Shown in pieces: positions 55,050-64,000 of a DNA stretch of 64,000 nucleotides. How positions within the stretch are numbered: the stretch's first letter is position 1; each line of letters begins with the position of its first letter. This stretch comes from Reticulitermes speratus (lineage: Eukaryota > Arthropoda > Insecta > Blattodea > Rhinotermitidae): contig JAJKFL010000042.1 of the NCBI GenBank assembly GCA_021186555.1, forward strand, positions 12,640,781 through 12,704,780. The letters run 5' to 3'. The translations under genes and the position numbers were made by a program. The notes under the pieces are model-generated. The model did no database searches, was not told where the DNA came from, and saw only the letters and a list, made by a program, of their open reading frames with translations.

Positions 55050-56600
55050 AAAACAGATCTGACAGTCCATATATTGTGACTTCAAAATACTGCATGGCTT
55101 TCGTTGGAATTTCCTATCTATAGTACGACAAGAACAAGTACTCACGAATAATTACCTTCCAGGAGATATTTCTTGAAGCAAATCGCTATTTCCCATATTC
55201 AAAATGTTATAAGCCTAGTTTGGGGTTACGTTTCCGAGCGATCGAAAAAAAAAAAACAAAATAAATTCGAAGTCCTCAATTTTACTGCCTGAACTGAACA
55301 CAGAACCAGTGGAAAGTAGTTATTAGAGATGCTATAAAATAAAATAGGACAGAAGTGTGTCCTGTAAACAGCAATAGAAAACTAATCTTTTATTGCCTAC
55401 GTAGTCTTTTATTTGGAATAAATAGTTTCATAGCAATGATTTTTTTCGGAAGATTAGGATGAGAAAACAAACAGACAGACAGACAGACACACAACACAAC
55501 AATGGATGGTAATCTAATATGTGTACTTTCCTTCAAGATTGACACAAGGTTAAACTGAGGAAACTAGAAATTAAGAAGAAAGAAAATTATGATATAAGAA
55601 CAAAGAAAATAATAACCGCTCAAGAAGGTCAGGGAACACGGGTTCAATTACCGTAACATTTTGAAATCCCGGTAAAGTTCATGGACGACAGTGCAATCAG
55701 AAAGGCGATAAACACTGGCAGAGCACGAGTTTCGTTTTATGAACTGAGATCCTTGGTTAGAGCCGTTTTTAATTGGGACAGACTGCAAAATAAAGGAGAA
55801 GGCACTTGATTCGAAAATCGTGAGTACTCTCATTCATTATTACATTTAACTCATCTAGATGGCCTTCAATACGAGAGAACGAAACAAACTGCTGAATATA
55901 TCAAACCAGGTCAGTTGATCAGTAAGCATGAGAATCATGCTGCCTTACGTGACGACGAAATCAAAACAAAGCTCGCCAATGGTACAACATGTTCTTTCTT
56001 TCGTAAGCAGTTTACAGGAGCATTCAATAAATACTCGCAATTTGTGTCATTATTTCTGTCGAACACGGTACCGTGTTAAGGCAATTGGGAGCACGATTAG
56101 AGGGAAAGTGGGGGGGGGGGGGGACAGGTGATTTCTCTGATTTTCTTCTGTGCCATTAAAGGGGAATACAATAGTTTGGCTCACTAAATGAGAACTGGCC
56201 TTGTATTCGGGAATCATATACTATAGTCAGATTATTTTTTGTTGGTCACTGAATCAAACTGCGCAGGAAACTTTGTTGAATGCATTTTTGGAAATTTACT
56301 TTTCAGGAAATGTGAGACGCAGTTTGCTGTAGCTTACGTATGAGACAGGACAATTGCGCAGATTTAGGAATCTGGTATTAGCAAGAATAAAACCATGCCT
56401 TTAAACGCTATTTATTATTTGTAAGTATATATATATATGCACAACTATAAAACTGAAGTAATTGCGAAACTGAACAAAATCCACATGCTATTATCTAAGC
56501 ACATATCATGGTGTTAAGATTAAGGACTTCTGAGTACGTGAAGTCGTGTAGTTTGGTAGATACAGATCAGCGTTTCAGACAAACTTGCTTCCAACTTCTC
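55050..56600. other. No gene seen; simple repeats
   Basis: Contains an A run (about 55246), an (AGAC)n run at 55471-55490 and a 14-base G run at 56110-56123. Frames at 55648-55833 (minus) and 55928-56131 have no motif. 56452-56503 is repeat L. Confidence 0.5.
56452..56503 (+). repeat. Dispersed repeat L, copy 1
   Basis: GAAGTAATTGCGAAACTGAA followed by AAAATCCACATG and TATTATCTAA matches 59070-59118. Confidence 0.55.
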
Positions 56601-56606
56601 CAGGGT

Positions 56607-56725
56607 AGAAGAGGCCAGAGGTTGCGCCGAAACATGGACACCTACTTACCAAAGTACAAGACGTAGCAACCCAGAAGTCTAGATCTTAGTACTCATAGAG
56701 GTTAGAACCTAAAATCTCATATATA
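56607..56725 (-). repeat. Dispersed repeat G, copy 3
   Basis: GCAACCCAGAAGTCTAGATC...ATAGAGGTTAGAACCTAAAAT...CTCA aligns with 44150-44205. The protein-like reading is lost. Confidence 0.45.
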
Positions 56726-56884
56726 AAGGTAAGTAGCATTTACTGTATTGCAACAAATCTATGTGGGTCTATATCACATTCTGGTGGCAGGCGTATAATG
56801 AAGACTGGACAGCGAAAAACTGTCACGGATAATTTTACCGTCGGCAATAAAGGAAAATTTGACTTCCTTTATTGAAGATTTTTA

Positions 56885-57146
56885 GCTGATTCCAGTGGCC
56901 GCGCGGTCTAAGGCGTGAGTCTGCGGCCGTTCGCTTGCTGGGATTGCGAGTTCGAATCTCGCCGGGGTCATGGATGTCTGTCTCTAGTGAGTGTTGTGCG
57001 TTGTCAGGTAGAGGTCTCTGAGTCGGGCTGATCACTCGTCCAGAGGATTTCTACCGAGTATGGTTTGTCTAACTGAGCGTGATCGTGAAGCCTCGTTAAT
57101 GAAGAGGCCCTGCCCCACTAGGGGCTGTTGCGCCATTAGAAGCAAA
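56885..57146 (+). mobile_element. SINE-A copy 10, full length with TSD
   Basis: Box A AGTGGCCGCGCGGTCTAAGG, box B AGTTCGAATCTCGCC, full body, end GGGGCTGTTGCGCCATTAGA. Flanked by ATTGAAGATTTTTA (56871-56884) and ATTGAAGAATTTTA (57147-57160), one mismatch in 14. Confidence 0.9.
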
Positions 57147-57160
57147 ATTGAAGAATTTTA

Positions 57161-57744
57161 AGTCATTTGCATAATAGGGTTACAACTTTTATTGTGGTGG
57201 TTACTTAACAACCGAGTGGAAAGATAAACATTACAAAAGAGGAGAGATAAATGATTTTTGCCCTGTACGCTTTTACAGAATATGATGAAACATAGCAGCA
57301 GCGCTCAGCCGCCTCTGGACGTAACGACAAAACTGCAACCCGACCTACACTGCCATGCTTAGATTAACTGTATAATGATCCTCAATGTCTATAAACATGA
57401 AAGGCCAAAGTGCGGACAGAACTCTTCGGTTTTGGAACTGTCACGAGAATAATACTGAGGAGAGACAGCAAGGTCACGACTTTAATTCGGATTTCTTTGT
57501 GATAAATTTTCATAACGATGAGGAGGAGAGAGGGAGTCAAGAAATATGGGAAACTAAATAGGGCGTAATAGAAAAACCAACATCTGCCATCAAAGCGGGA
57601 CAACCCCAAACTAAAAATACAGTTACAAAGTCTGATATATATCAATTTCACACGCCTTATCAAATTACTAATATTACAGGCTATTAAAATTTAAAGTAAG
57701 TAATCCTGTTTGTACGAGTTCTAAGTATGTCTCACCCTAAAGGA
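57161..57744. other. No recognisable feature
   Basis: A minus frame at 57382-57663 has no motif. Confidence 0.5.
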
Positions 57745-57995
57745 AAAGTATAAATTAAGGCCTTTTAAGAGCGGGGTGCTGAGAACTATATTTGAGAGTA
57801 GGAGAGAGGAAGTGACTGGAGGGAGGAGAAAATTACGGGCTTCTCTTCACCAAATAGGAAAAGGAGGAGGATGAGATGGGCGGCGACTTTTTCACGCATG
57901 GAAGAGATAAAGAATGCAAATAAAATTTTGGTCGGAAAACCTTTAAGACCAGAAACAACTTGCACGACTTGGGCTTAAGTGCGAGGATAATATTA
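57745..57995 (+). mobile_element. LINE 3' coding fragment (RT tail family 1)
   Basis: Plus strand, with breaks: RPFKSGVLRTIFESRREEVT, GGRRKLRAS, RRRMRWAATFSRMEEIKNAN and KILVGKPLR align with the FENRVLRKIFGP-RDEVTGEWRRL, RRMRWAGHVARMGE and VLVGKPEGKR blocks. It ends within the RRWED region. Confidence 0.7.
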
Positions 57996-58712
57996 AAACT
58001 GATATTATAGTAATGGTGTGTCAGAGTTTAGGCTACTAATGGCTTCAATAAACTATAGTCTGAAGGCTTCTGTGAAGAAGGTTATTTACCTTTTAGTTAG
58101 GGGATTATTTTAATACGCGAGAGAATCTTCCTTTTACAGATAAATCTACTGCAGGGAGTTACCATATTCAAGTTTTTACTCGCAAACGAAGGGACAAAAT
58201 ACAAGCACGGCATTTCCTGTAATTTATGTAACTGTTTCTGATTTCATGTAAAATATGTTGTGGCTTAGAGAATTTACGTCAGGACTTCCGAATCAATTTC
58301 TAGACGGTACTTGATGTAGATGTTGGGAAAGAATTTATCGCGACATGACAAGACATTAAGGAAGAGAGAGTCGCGCGTGACAGCTGTTTCTGAAGGGAGT
58401 AAATCGGACACAATGCGGAATGACAGACGGTTTCTACAATGTGTGAGGACTGTCCACAGCTTAGGCCAACATCTTCAATTCAACATTTCTGTTACAAACG
58501 TTGACCGCTGTTTCACACGCACAGCAGCCTCCTCTCCGAAATGTCGATGGCTGCATTCGGTAAAATAACACACCCATAAACACATCTGAGGTTACAAACC
58601 GCGATCTTCACACAACCCCATTGAGATCTCAATAAGCCTTTTTAAAAACGCATATTACTGATAAAAAGATACAAAGCTTTCTCCTGTGCAATCCATAACG
58701 GCATACGACGGA
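57996..58712. other. No recognisable feature
   Basis: The 82-codon frame at 58320-58568 is Arg/Ser-rich without a family motif. Confidence 0.45.
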
Positions 58713-58890
58713 GTGGAGGTATAGCTCAACTCATTCTTAATCTCGGCATTATATGAAGGTGAGTGACCAGCTTCAGGTTTTGGCCGCTTTATTCGTGTAA
58801 ACCCTTCACTGTACCCACCAAATAGGAGGCTGGGCTGGCCACAGTTCCAGTCTGGATTTTTTGGAGGAGGGTAAAATCTCTTGGGTCCAT
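58713..58890 (-). mobile_element. SINE-B-related copy, diverged
   Basis: Minus strand. GAGGTATAGCTCAACTCATTC, CTCGGCATTATATGAAGGTG, GAGTGACCAGCTTCAGG, GGCCGCTTTATTCGTG, ATAGGAGGCTGGGCTGGCC. The head is missing. Confidence 0.6.
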
Positions 58891-59069
58891 TGCGTCCAAA
58901 TGTTCATGGCCAAGTTTTTCAATTGCAGTTTTTTATTTTCTACTGCAGAGAAAGTCTACTTCATCATTAAGTACTTGTATAAATATGATCCTGTAGGTTG
59001 AGGGTTGAACACGTCGACAAATAGATCAGAATTACCTGGAGAGTTCCGAAATGTGGTGCTGGAAAAAAT

Positions 59070-59118
59070 GGAGAAGTAATTGCGAAACTGAAAAAAACCC
59101 ACATTGTATTATGTAAAC
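59070..59118 (+). repeat. Dispersed repeat L, copy 2
   Basis: GAGAAGTAATTGCGAAACTGA then AAACCCACATTGTATTATGTAA matches 56452-56503 and directly precedes SINE-A copy 11. Confidence 0.55.
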
Positions 59119-59120
59119 GC

Positions 59121-59360
59121 GCTGATCACAATGGCCGCGCGGTATAAGGAGTGGGTCTGCGGCCGCTCGCTTGCTGGGATTGCGGGTTCGAATCCCGCCT
59201 GTCTCTTGTGAGTGTTGTGTGTTGAGGTCTATGCGTTGGGCTGATCACTCTTCCAGAGGAGTCCTACCGAGTGTGGTGTGTCTGAGTGTGTCGTGAATCC
59301 TCGATAATGAGGAGGCCCTAGCCCACTAGGGGCTGTTGCGCCATGAGAAAAAGAGAGGAA
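59121..59360 (+). mobile_element. SINE-A copy 11
   Basis: Box A ATGGCCGCGCGGTATAAGG and box B GGTTCGAATCCCGCC, with about 15 bases deleted after box B (CCCGCC joins TGTCTCTT) and a short deletion near the GTCAGGTAG block. Ends GGGGCTGTTGCGCCATGAG plus an A-rich tail. Confidence 0.87.
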
Positions 59361-59393
59361 AATAAAAAGAAAAAATTTATAATTTTTATAATG

Positions 59394-59445
59394 AACAAAC
59401 TGTGTGTTCTCTGCGATGCAAGACAAACTTTTATATACCCTGTAT
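59394..59445 (+). repeat. Dispersed repeat K, weak fragment
   Basis: CAAACTGTGTGTTCTCTGCG...CAAACTTTTATATACC resembles the middle of repeat K. Confidence 0.3.
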
Positions 59446-60354
59446 TATTGATAGTAGTTGAATTTTTCACAGGGTTTACGTTTACACAAACCGTAATTTT
59501 TTTGTCTTTAAAAAGTAAGCAGTAACATAATTATATCTTTATATACCTTCATACCTCTCCTGCGAAGCTGACATTTGACCAGCTAGTCAAGTAATTTTAC
59601 ATATTGCACAGAAACTCAAGCTTTATGACTATATCCGAAACAGCCTGTCTGGACCCTAAATTTATCCAAGACAATAATTTTCACATCCAATTATTACTTG
59701 AGATGCATATTTTTTGATACACTCCCATTTAATTTTAATCTGTTTGCTCATATCGAGACATGTACTGGTATTCCCCGTTAACATTTCCAGCACAAAGTTC
59801 TTTCTCCCTAAAGTCGACAAATTTTATTGAAAAAATTCGACGAACATTTCTCGAACTAGGGTTTAACATTACTCTTCTTGGCAGCTGGGCGGATCTGCAA
59901 CGCCCAGATTCTGGGTTACTTTAATCACTCAATCCACGTTGTGATTTTCAGGAATGCAACCTCAACGTTAAAGAAGGATTTGCTGTAATGTTATGTGACG
60001 TCATATACAGCTGTTAAGGCAGCTAAGAAAGTAACTTTTCGGATTAAGAACTCAGCAGAACAGGTTTGCATCATGACGAACATGAATATAACATGTTACT
60101 CAAAAAGTTGGTGGGAACCGTATGAACAAGGTTATTAAATTTTACAACTCCGTATCAGAAAAAACAAGCACTGCTCATAGACTTAAAAAATAAAATTAGA
60201 AAGGGTGGCGACATGAAATGCGGAATTTGTTGAACGTCGAAGCCGTAAGGGGATAAAAGTGTTACATGAAAAAAAAATGGTATAGGAAGCGGTTTTACAT
60301 TAATAAGACCGGTGGCAACATAAGGAGCAGCACCTTGGGCATTACATAAAAGCA
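59446..60354. other. No recognisable feature
   Basis: Nothing recognised. Confidence 0.5.
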
Positions 60355-60775
60355 TCACGGAACGACTGGCTGCTTTTGAAAGAAACGTTTTAAGAAGAAT
60401 GTTTGGGGGAATTAATGTAAATGAGAATTGGAGAAAGAGATATAATAAGGAATTAATGCAGCTGTTTGGAGATTTAGATATACTTTCATTTGTCAGAATA
60501 AGTCGGTTGAATTGGATTGGTCATGTTGATAGAATGGACAGTAAAAGGAAAATAATTCAAGTATTTAATAATAATCCCAAGGGAAATCGACTAAGAGGAC
60601 GACCAAAAAGCAAATGATGGAACTTTGTACAAACAGATATTAATGGATACAAAATTAAAAACTGGAAAGGGAGGTCAAAAAACAGAGCTGACTGCGAGAA
60701 GTCCTTTAAGGAGGCGAAGGTCCGCATTGGACTGCAGTGCCATCTAAGAAGAAGAAGAATACTAAGAAGGAAGCT
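60355..60775 (+). mobile_element. LINE 3' end, RT tail family 4, with (AAG)n end
   Basis: Plus strand gives RLAAFERNVLRRMFGGINVN, ENWRKRYNKELMQLFGDLDI, LNWIGHVDRMDSKRKIIQVF and NPKGNRLRGRPKSK, then after a stop WKGRSKNRADCEKSFKEAKV. The order matches the tail of a non-LTR reverse-transcriptase ORF but the sequence is distinct from families 1-3. It ends in AAGAAGAAGAAG (60749 on). Only one stop and few frame breaks, so this is one of the younger LINE pieces here. Confidence 0.75.
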
Positions 60776-61244
60776 TTTGCGGTATTAATTACAGTATTTC
60801 TCTGTACAGGCTGTGGAAAGCCAAGGCAACAAAAGGAAACTTTAGTCGTGCCTTTCAAACTGGATACTTCCGAAGGAGAAGTCATAAAACAGTGCTTGAA
60901 AGCAGTCGTAGTAATATTGCAGCATAAGGAACATTGCGTTAGCATCTGCCAGAACACACGGACCAGTAGTTTGGAAGGTTCCTGATTCGTACTCCAACGA
61001 TAGACGTCTACCTACATGTATTACTTCTCAGTTCCACAGACATGTCTACATCGTCCACACCCTTCCAATAAAACATCGCGCTCCTACTGGCAGTATATTC
61101 GTACTAAAAAGGTTCAAAATTAAAGTCCCGGTTCAGATACCAGCCATACCCACTGACGTATTCCTTAAGTCCCTGCAGATGAAGTCCGGAATAATATCTC
61201 AAATTAAATTAACTCCATGACCGCTTCGTACGGTATCTTTTACA
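60776..61244. other. No recognisable feature
   Basis: Opposed frames at 60737-60985 and 60706-60957 overlap the LINE tail and lack motifs. Confidence 0.45.
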
Positions 61245-61256
61245 ACTAGTGGAAAA

Positions 61257-61290
61257 TCTATCTATCTATCTATCTAATCTATCTATCTAT
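61257..61290. repeat. (TCTA)n tail of SINE-F
   Basis: About eight TCTA units with one TAATC interruption. It forms the 3' tail of the minus-strand SINE. Confidence 0.9.
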
Positions 61291-61641
61291 TCCCTTTCGC
61301 TCCTTGCGGAGCATAGGGGCCTCCTTTCGGAGGTTTCATGACCAGCCCACTGACTGCACAAGTTCTATTCAATCCTGATGTGACTGCCAGAGCCATCTAG
61401 CAGTCAGTCAGGAGAATTTGGGTGAGAAATGGCCTCTGAAGTTTGCTTACGAAACATTACTAGTTCTATTCATGCCCGTAAGGTTCTTTTACATGCCGTA
61501 AATCTACGACATGGGACCGACGGCTTTACTTCCCCTCCGAAGGAAGTTGTGCTACGGATTTTTATCACCGTTAAAAATCCATCGCCCGCGAACCTTGGGT
61601 CCAGTGGCGAGCACGCTAACCACTAGTCCACCGAGGGCGAC
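61257..61641 (-). mobile_element. SINE-F, full length with perfect 12-bp TSD
   Basis: Minus strand. The tRNA-like head (box A TGGACTAGTGGTTAGCGTGC, box B AAGGTTCGCGGGCG) lies at 61585-61640. The body includes CCTTCGGAGGGGAAGTAAAGC. The 3' end (left side) has two hairpins and an (ATAG)n tail (61257-61290 as TCTA units). Perfect duplication ACTAGTGGAAAA at 61245-61256 and 61642-61653. Confidence 0.88.
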
Positions 61642-61653
61642 ACTAGTGGAAAA

Positions 61654-62776
61654 GGGATATTTAAATTCAACAGGAAATCATTTTGTTCCTGTCTTCATTC
61701 TTCAACCCTTTTTATTTTCCTTTATATCTTCCGTCCCTTTATCTGCTTCCTTCGTTTCTCCGTTAAAATAATGGACCAAGTTGTACATTTGTCCCTCAGA
61801 TGGCTTAGTTACAAAAGCAGATCTGCCACCTGCGTCAGTAAAATAATTCTCTGTCTACATATTTTAATGGTAACGGCGTGAGAAGGAGATAAAACGCACA
61901 CATGTGCCATCAAAAAACCCCTCCTGTTTTACATTTAGTTAGGTTTTATTCAGTAATAATCCTAACATTCGACGCTGTAATGTGACAGTTACTGATGAGA
62001 TTAAATAAAAAGTAAGTAGATTTAAAAATAATATATAAAACAGGAATAAAAAAATAGACATTGATAAGCACGCCTATTTGTCATTTATTGTCCAGTACTG
62101 GGCTCCATAATTCTTTCGGTTAAATAACTTTTCAGTCGATTCAGTGTCATCAAATATCCGTGAGAAGACATCACAAGAATCATAAGTGCGGGCAGCTTGT
62201 GTCTGACGTACAGAACTTGTACACCCCCGATCTACAATAAATTCTGTTCGTCATTATCTGAAACGAATCACACAGAACAAACGGACTTCACGTTTATTTA
62301 CACAGCGAGTACCTTATTCGTCTAAGAAGTAATTTGGGCTACATCACTCCGGGATTCCGTTACTGTTCTTTTTTCTCCTAATCGTGGCATGGAAGTGGGG
62401 CTGCTGTGGTGAGGGGTGGATACTCTCGGAGCAAGGTCACGATTGAGGTCACCACCCGAGTCGAGGCACAGGGCAACTATTGTGTTATGATCAGCGGTCA
62501 AATTTAAATCTTGCCGGTTAATTCAAAAAGGGGACATCGGCACCGTGATTACTGTAAACACAAGTTTACGATACTGAAAATGTTAGGCGTCACGAACTTG
62601 ACTAGTTTACCTGAAGGTGTTGGAGAAATGAGTGTGGACGAGAGTATGTGGAACCGAGAGAGGTACAGTGAGAGGACGATGGAGAATGTTATAGTGTATT
62701 ATTAGTTATTTATGTATTGTTGAAAGGCGTTGTCGTTAGCACAGATTACATAGCGCGAGGGGACACGATTACCGAA
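61654..62776. other. No recognisable feature
   Basis: A 64-codon frame at 62511-62705 has no motif. Nothing else recognised. Confidence 0.5.
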
Positions 62777-63160
62777 CTCCACGGAGCAGGTTCCTTCCTG
62801 AGAAACTAACAGATTCTCAGCTAGTCGAGAAATTCCTTGCATTTTATGGAACCTGAAGGTTTACTGCCGCATTCACAAGCGCCCGCCAACTGCCCGTATC
62901 CTGAGCCAGATAAATCAAGACCATGCCTCCCCATCGCACTTCTTGAAGATCCATTTTAATATTATCTTCCCATTTACGTCTAGGTTTTCCAAGTTGTCTC
63001 TTTCCCTCAGGTTTCTCCACCAAAACCTTGTATGCACCTCTCCTGTCTCCCATACGTGCCACATGCCCCACCCATCCCATTCTTCTTGATTTTGGGATAT
63101 GATTTAAAGAGTAATTAATTACAAAATATGAGGAAGAAAACGGCCGTGGGCTAAACGAAC
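62777..63160 (-). mobile_element. LINE 3' end (RT tail family 1), best-preserved copy
   Basis: The minus frame 62844-63203 (119 codons) is open through [77 protein letters not shown] and a stop, followed by the 3' UTR block (TTATGGAACCTGAAGGTTTAC on plus). It is open across the whole tail, so it is the least damaged member and the clearest evidence for the family. The catalytic part is absent (5' truncation near 63115). Confidence 0.85.
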
Positions 63161-63305
63161 GTACTATCCCGGAAATTGACTGGAGGGTACAGGAAGACCA
63201 CAAAGAATCTCAGACAAAACAGCTGGTCCCCAGGTGGAAGTTAGAACCCAGGACCTCGCACATAAGAGGGGGTTGTACTAACCGCTCTGCAGCGACCTGA
63301 GGCAA
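63161..63305 (+). repeat. Dispersed repeat J, copy 4
   Basis: YYPGN-LEGTGRPQRI...AGPQVEVRTQDLAHKRG...TNRSAAT on the plus strand matches the Y-PG-TEE--K, G----P---PR---L and TTRP-R order of family J. It abuts the minus-strand LINE end. Confidence 0.45.
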
Positions 63306-64000
63306 TAAATCGAAAAATATATTTAAAATTGGGCTTTAAAAACTGAAGGAAAGCGAAAATTTGGAAGATCTGATGTTCGACAGAAGGGCAGTATTGAAGT
63401 GCATATGGACGCAAGAAGATGGAGGTGATTGAACTATGTGAGGGTACAGCTCAGAAAATTTCTTGAATAGCTGAGTGGCTGTGAGCTTCTCAAGAAGAAC
63501 TCTTGATCTATGAAGATGGCTACAGAATGCGATGGTAGGTGCATGGTACAATATAACAAGTACAAGAGACAGTGACGTATAGAGCAAGCTGTCAGCTGTC
63601 GGGTTGTGGAATAACGAATGAATGACCCAGCCAAACTATACTTCAAGAAAATGCCAATGTCAAGACTTCGGAATATGTTATAGGGTGTATAGAAATATCA
63701 TCTCTCACACAAACTACATGACGTCTTTCGGTTTTACAGTACGTTTCTGAAGCAACGCCCTAAAGTCACTGACACAGGGGACTTCAGTTTCTTGCCTAAA
63801 ATAATTATTTTTCACTTCAATTAAAACATTATAAGGTTAAATTATTGTAATAATAATATTTAAAAAGCCGTTTCTTACTTCTAAGAAAACACATCACATC
63901 TCAATTACAAATATCAACTGCTTATTGATGCTTAAGAAATAATCACTGGTTTAATCTGAGAACTCAAGTGAAACGCATAAATAAAATTTTCGATGAAACG
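63306..64000. other. No recognisable feature
   Basis: Minus frames at 63336-63587 and 63434-63646 have no motif. Confidence 0.5.

Noticed and set aside
4099..59360. Box A and box B pairs that look like tRNA genes (11 SINE-A heads, SINE-B, C and F heads)
   Set aside because: Each is followed by a conserved SINE body and often bounded by target duplications. The heads lack a full cloverleaf with acceptor pairing, so they are SINE promoters and not tRNA genes.

Overview
The window reads as non-genic DNA from an animal genome, most likely a hemimetabolous insect of the cockroach/termite type. By eye it is AT-rich. It has no operons, ribosome binding sites or dense coding. It is packed with decayed short retroelements, and its longest open frame is about 208 codons with no family I recognise. 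The insect assignment is an inference: the reverse-transcriptase tails (a W-GH-AR-MG block, then a MDL-EV block, a LAQD block and a final N-L-VP) and the tRNA-headed SINEs resemble repeats I associate with cockroach and termite sequence. I found no host protein-coding gene or RNA gene that I can defend. The best candidate for host exon or promoter sequence is a CpG-rich island at 16330-16620.

The repeat content falls into clear families. SINE-A (tRNA Leu/Ser-like head, TGGCCG-GCGGTCTAAGG box A) has 11 copies. SINE-B (box A TAGTCGGTATAGCG) has four recognisable copies plus about six diverged relatives and fragments. SINE-C has two copies with target-site duplications. SINE-E has two copies, one with an internal triplication. 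SINE-F has one copy with a perfect 12-bp target duplication. 3' ends of at least four LINE lineages are present: about twelve fragments of one RT tail, single fragments of two other RT tails, one tail with an (AAAT)n end, and one RNase H-type fragment. DNA transposon remains include two Tc1/mariner-type elements, a possible third, a pogo/Tigger DNA-binding-domain relic, an 8-bp-TSD hAT-like MITE with a second copy, and a hAT-like terminus. Further dispersed repeats (called G, H, J, K, L here) recur two to four times.

The most interesting system is a family of elements carrying a hammerhead-ribozyme-like motif (CUGANGA - short hairpin - GAAA - CAUG - UA). It occurs as two large inverted-repeat elements (13602-13985 and 38185-38788), each with one motif per arm pointing outward, plus solo or decayed copies near 1951, 9799, 19190, 34505 and 41556. 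Stem II covaries between loci, and helix I is conserved by pairing in the intact copies. The 38185-38788 copy sits inside a mariner-like transposase relic and is bordered by a 13-bp direct repeat. This layout resembles the hammerhead-bearing termini reported for Penelope-like retroelements and retrozymes, but I see no reverse transcriptase inside these copies.

Layout: 1-4098 is mostly featureless, with one solo hammerhead arm and a hAT-like MITE. 4.1-14 kb holds SINEs, a pogo relic and the first hammerhead inverted repeat. 14.4-27 kb holds LINE tails, the CpG island, the hAT MITE and hairpins. 27.9-41.7 kb holds the triplicated SINE-E, several LINE tails, nested insertions and the second hammerhead inverted repeat. 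42-64 kb holds SINE-A/B/C/F, a mariner element nested in a K repeat, and more LINE tails. The parts work together only as a record of insertion upon insertion.
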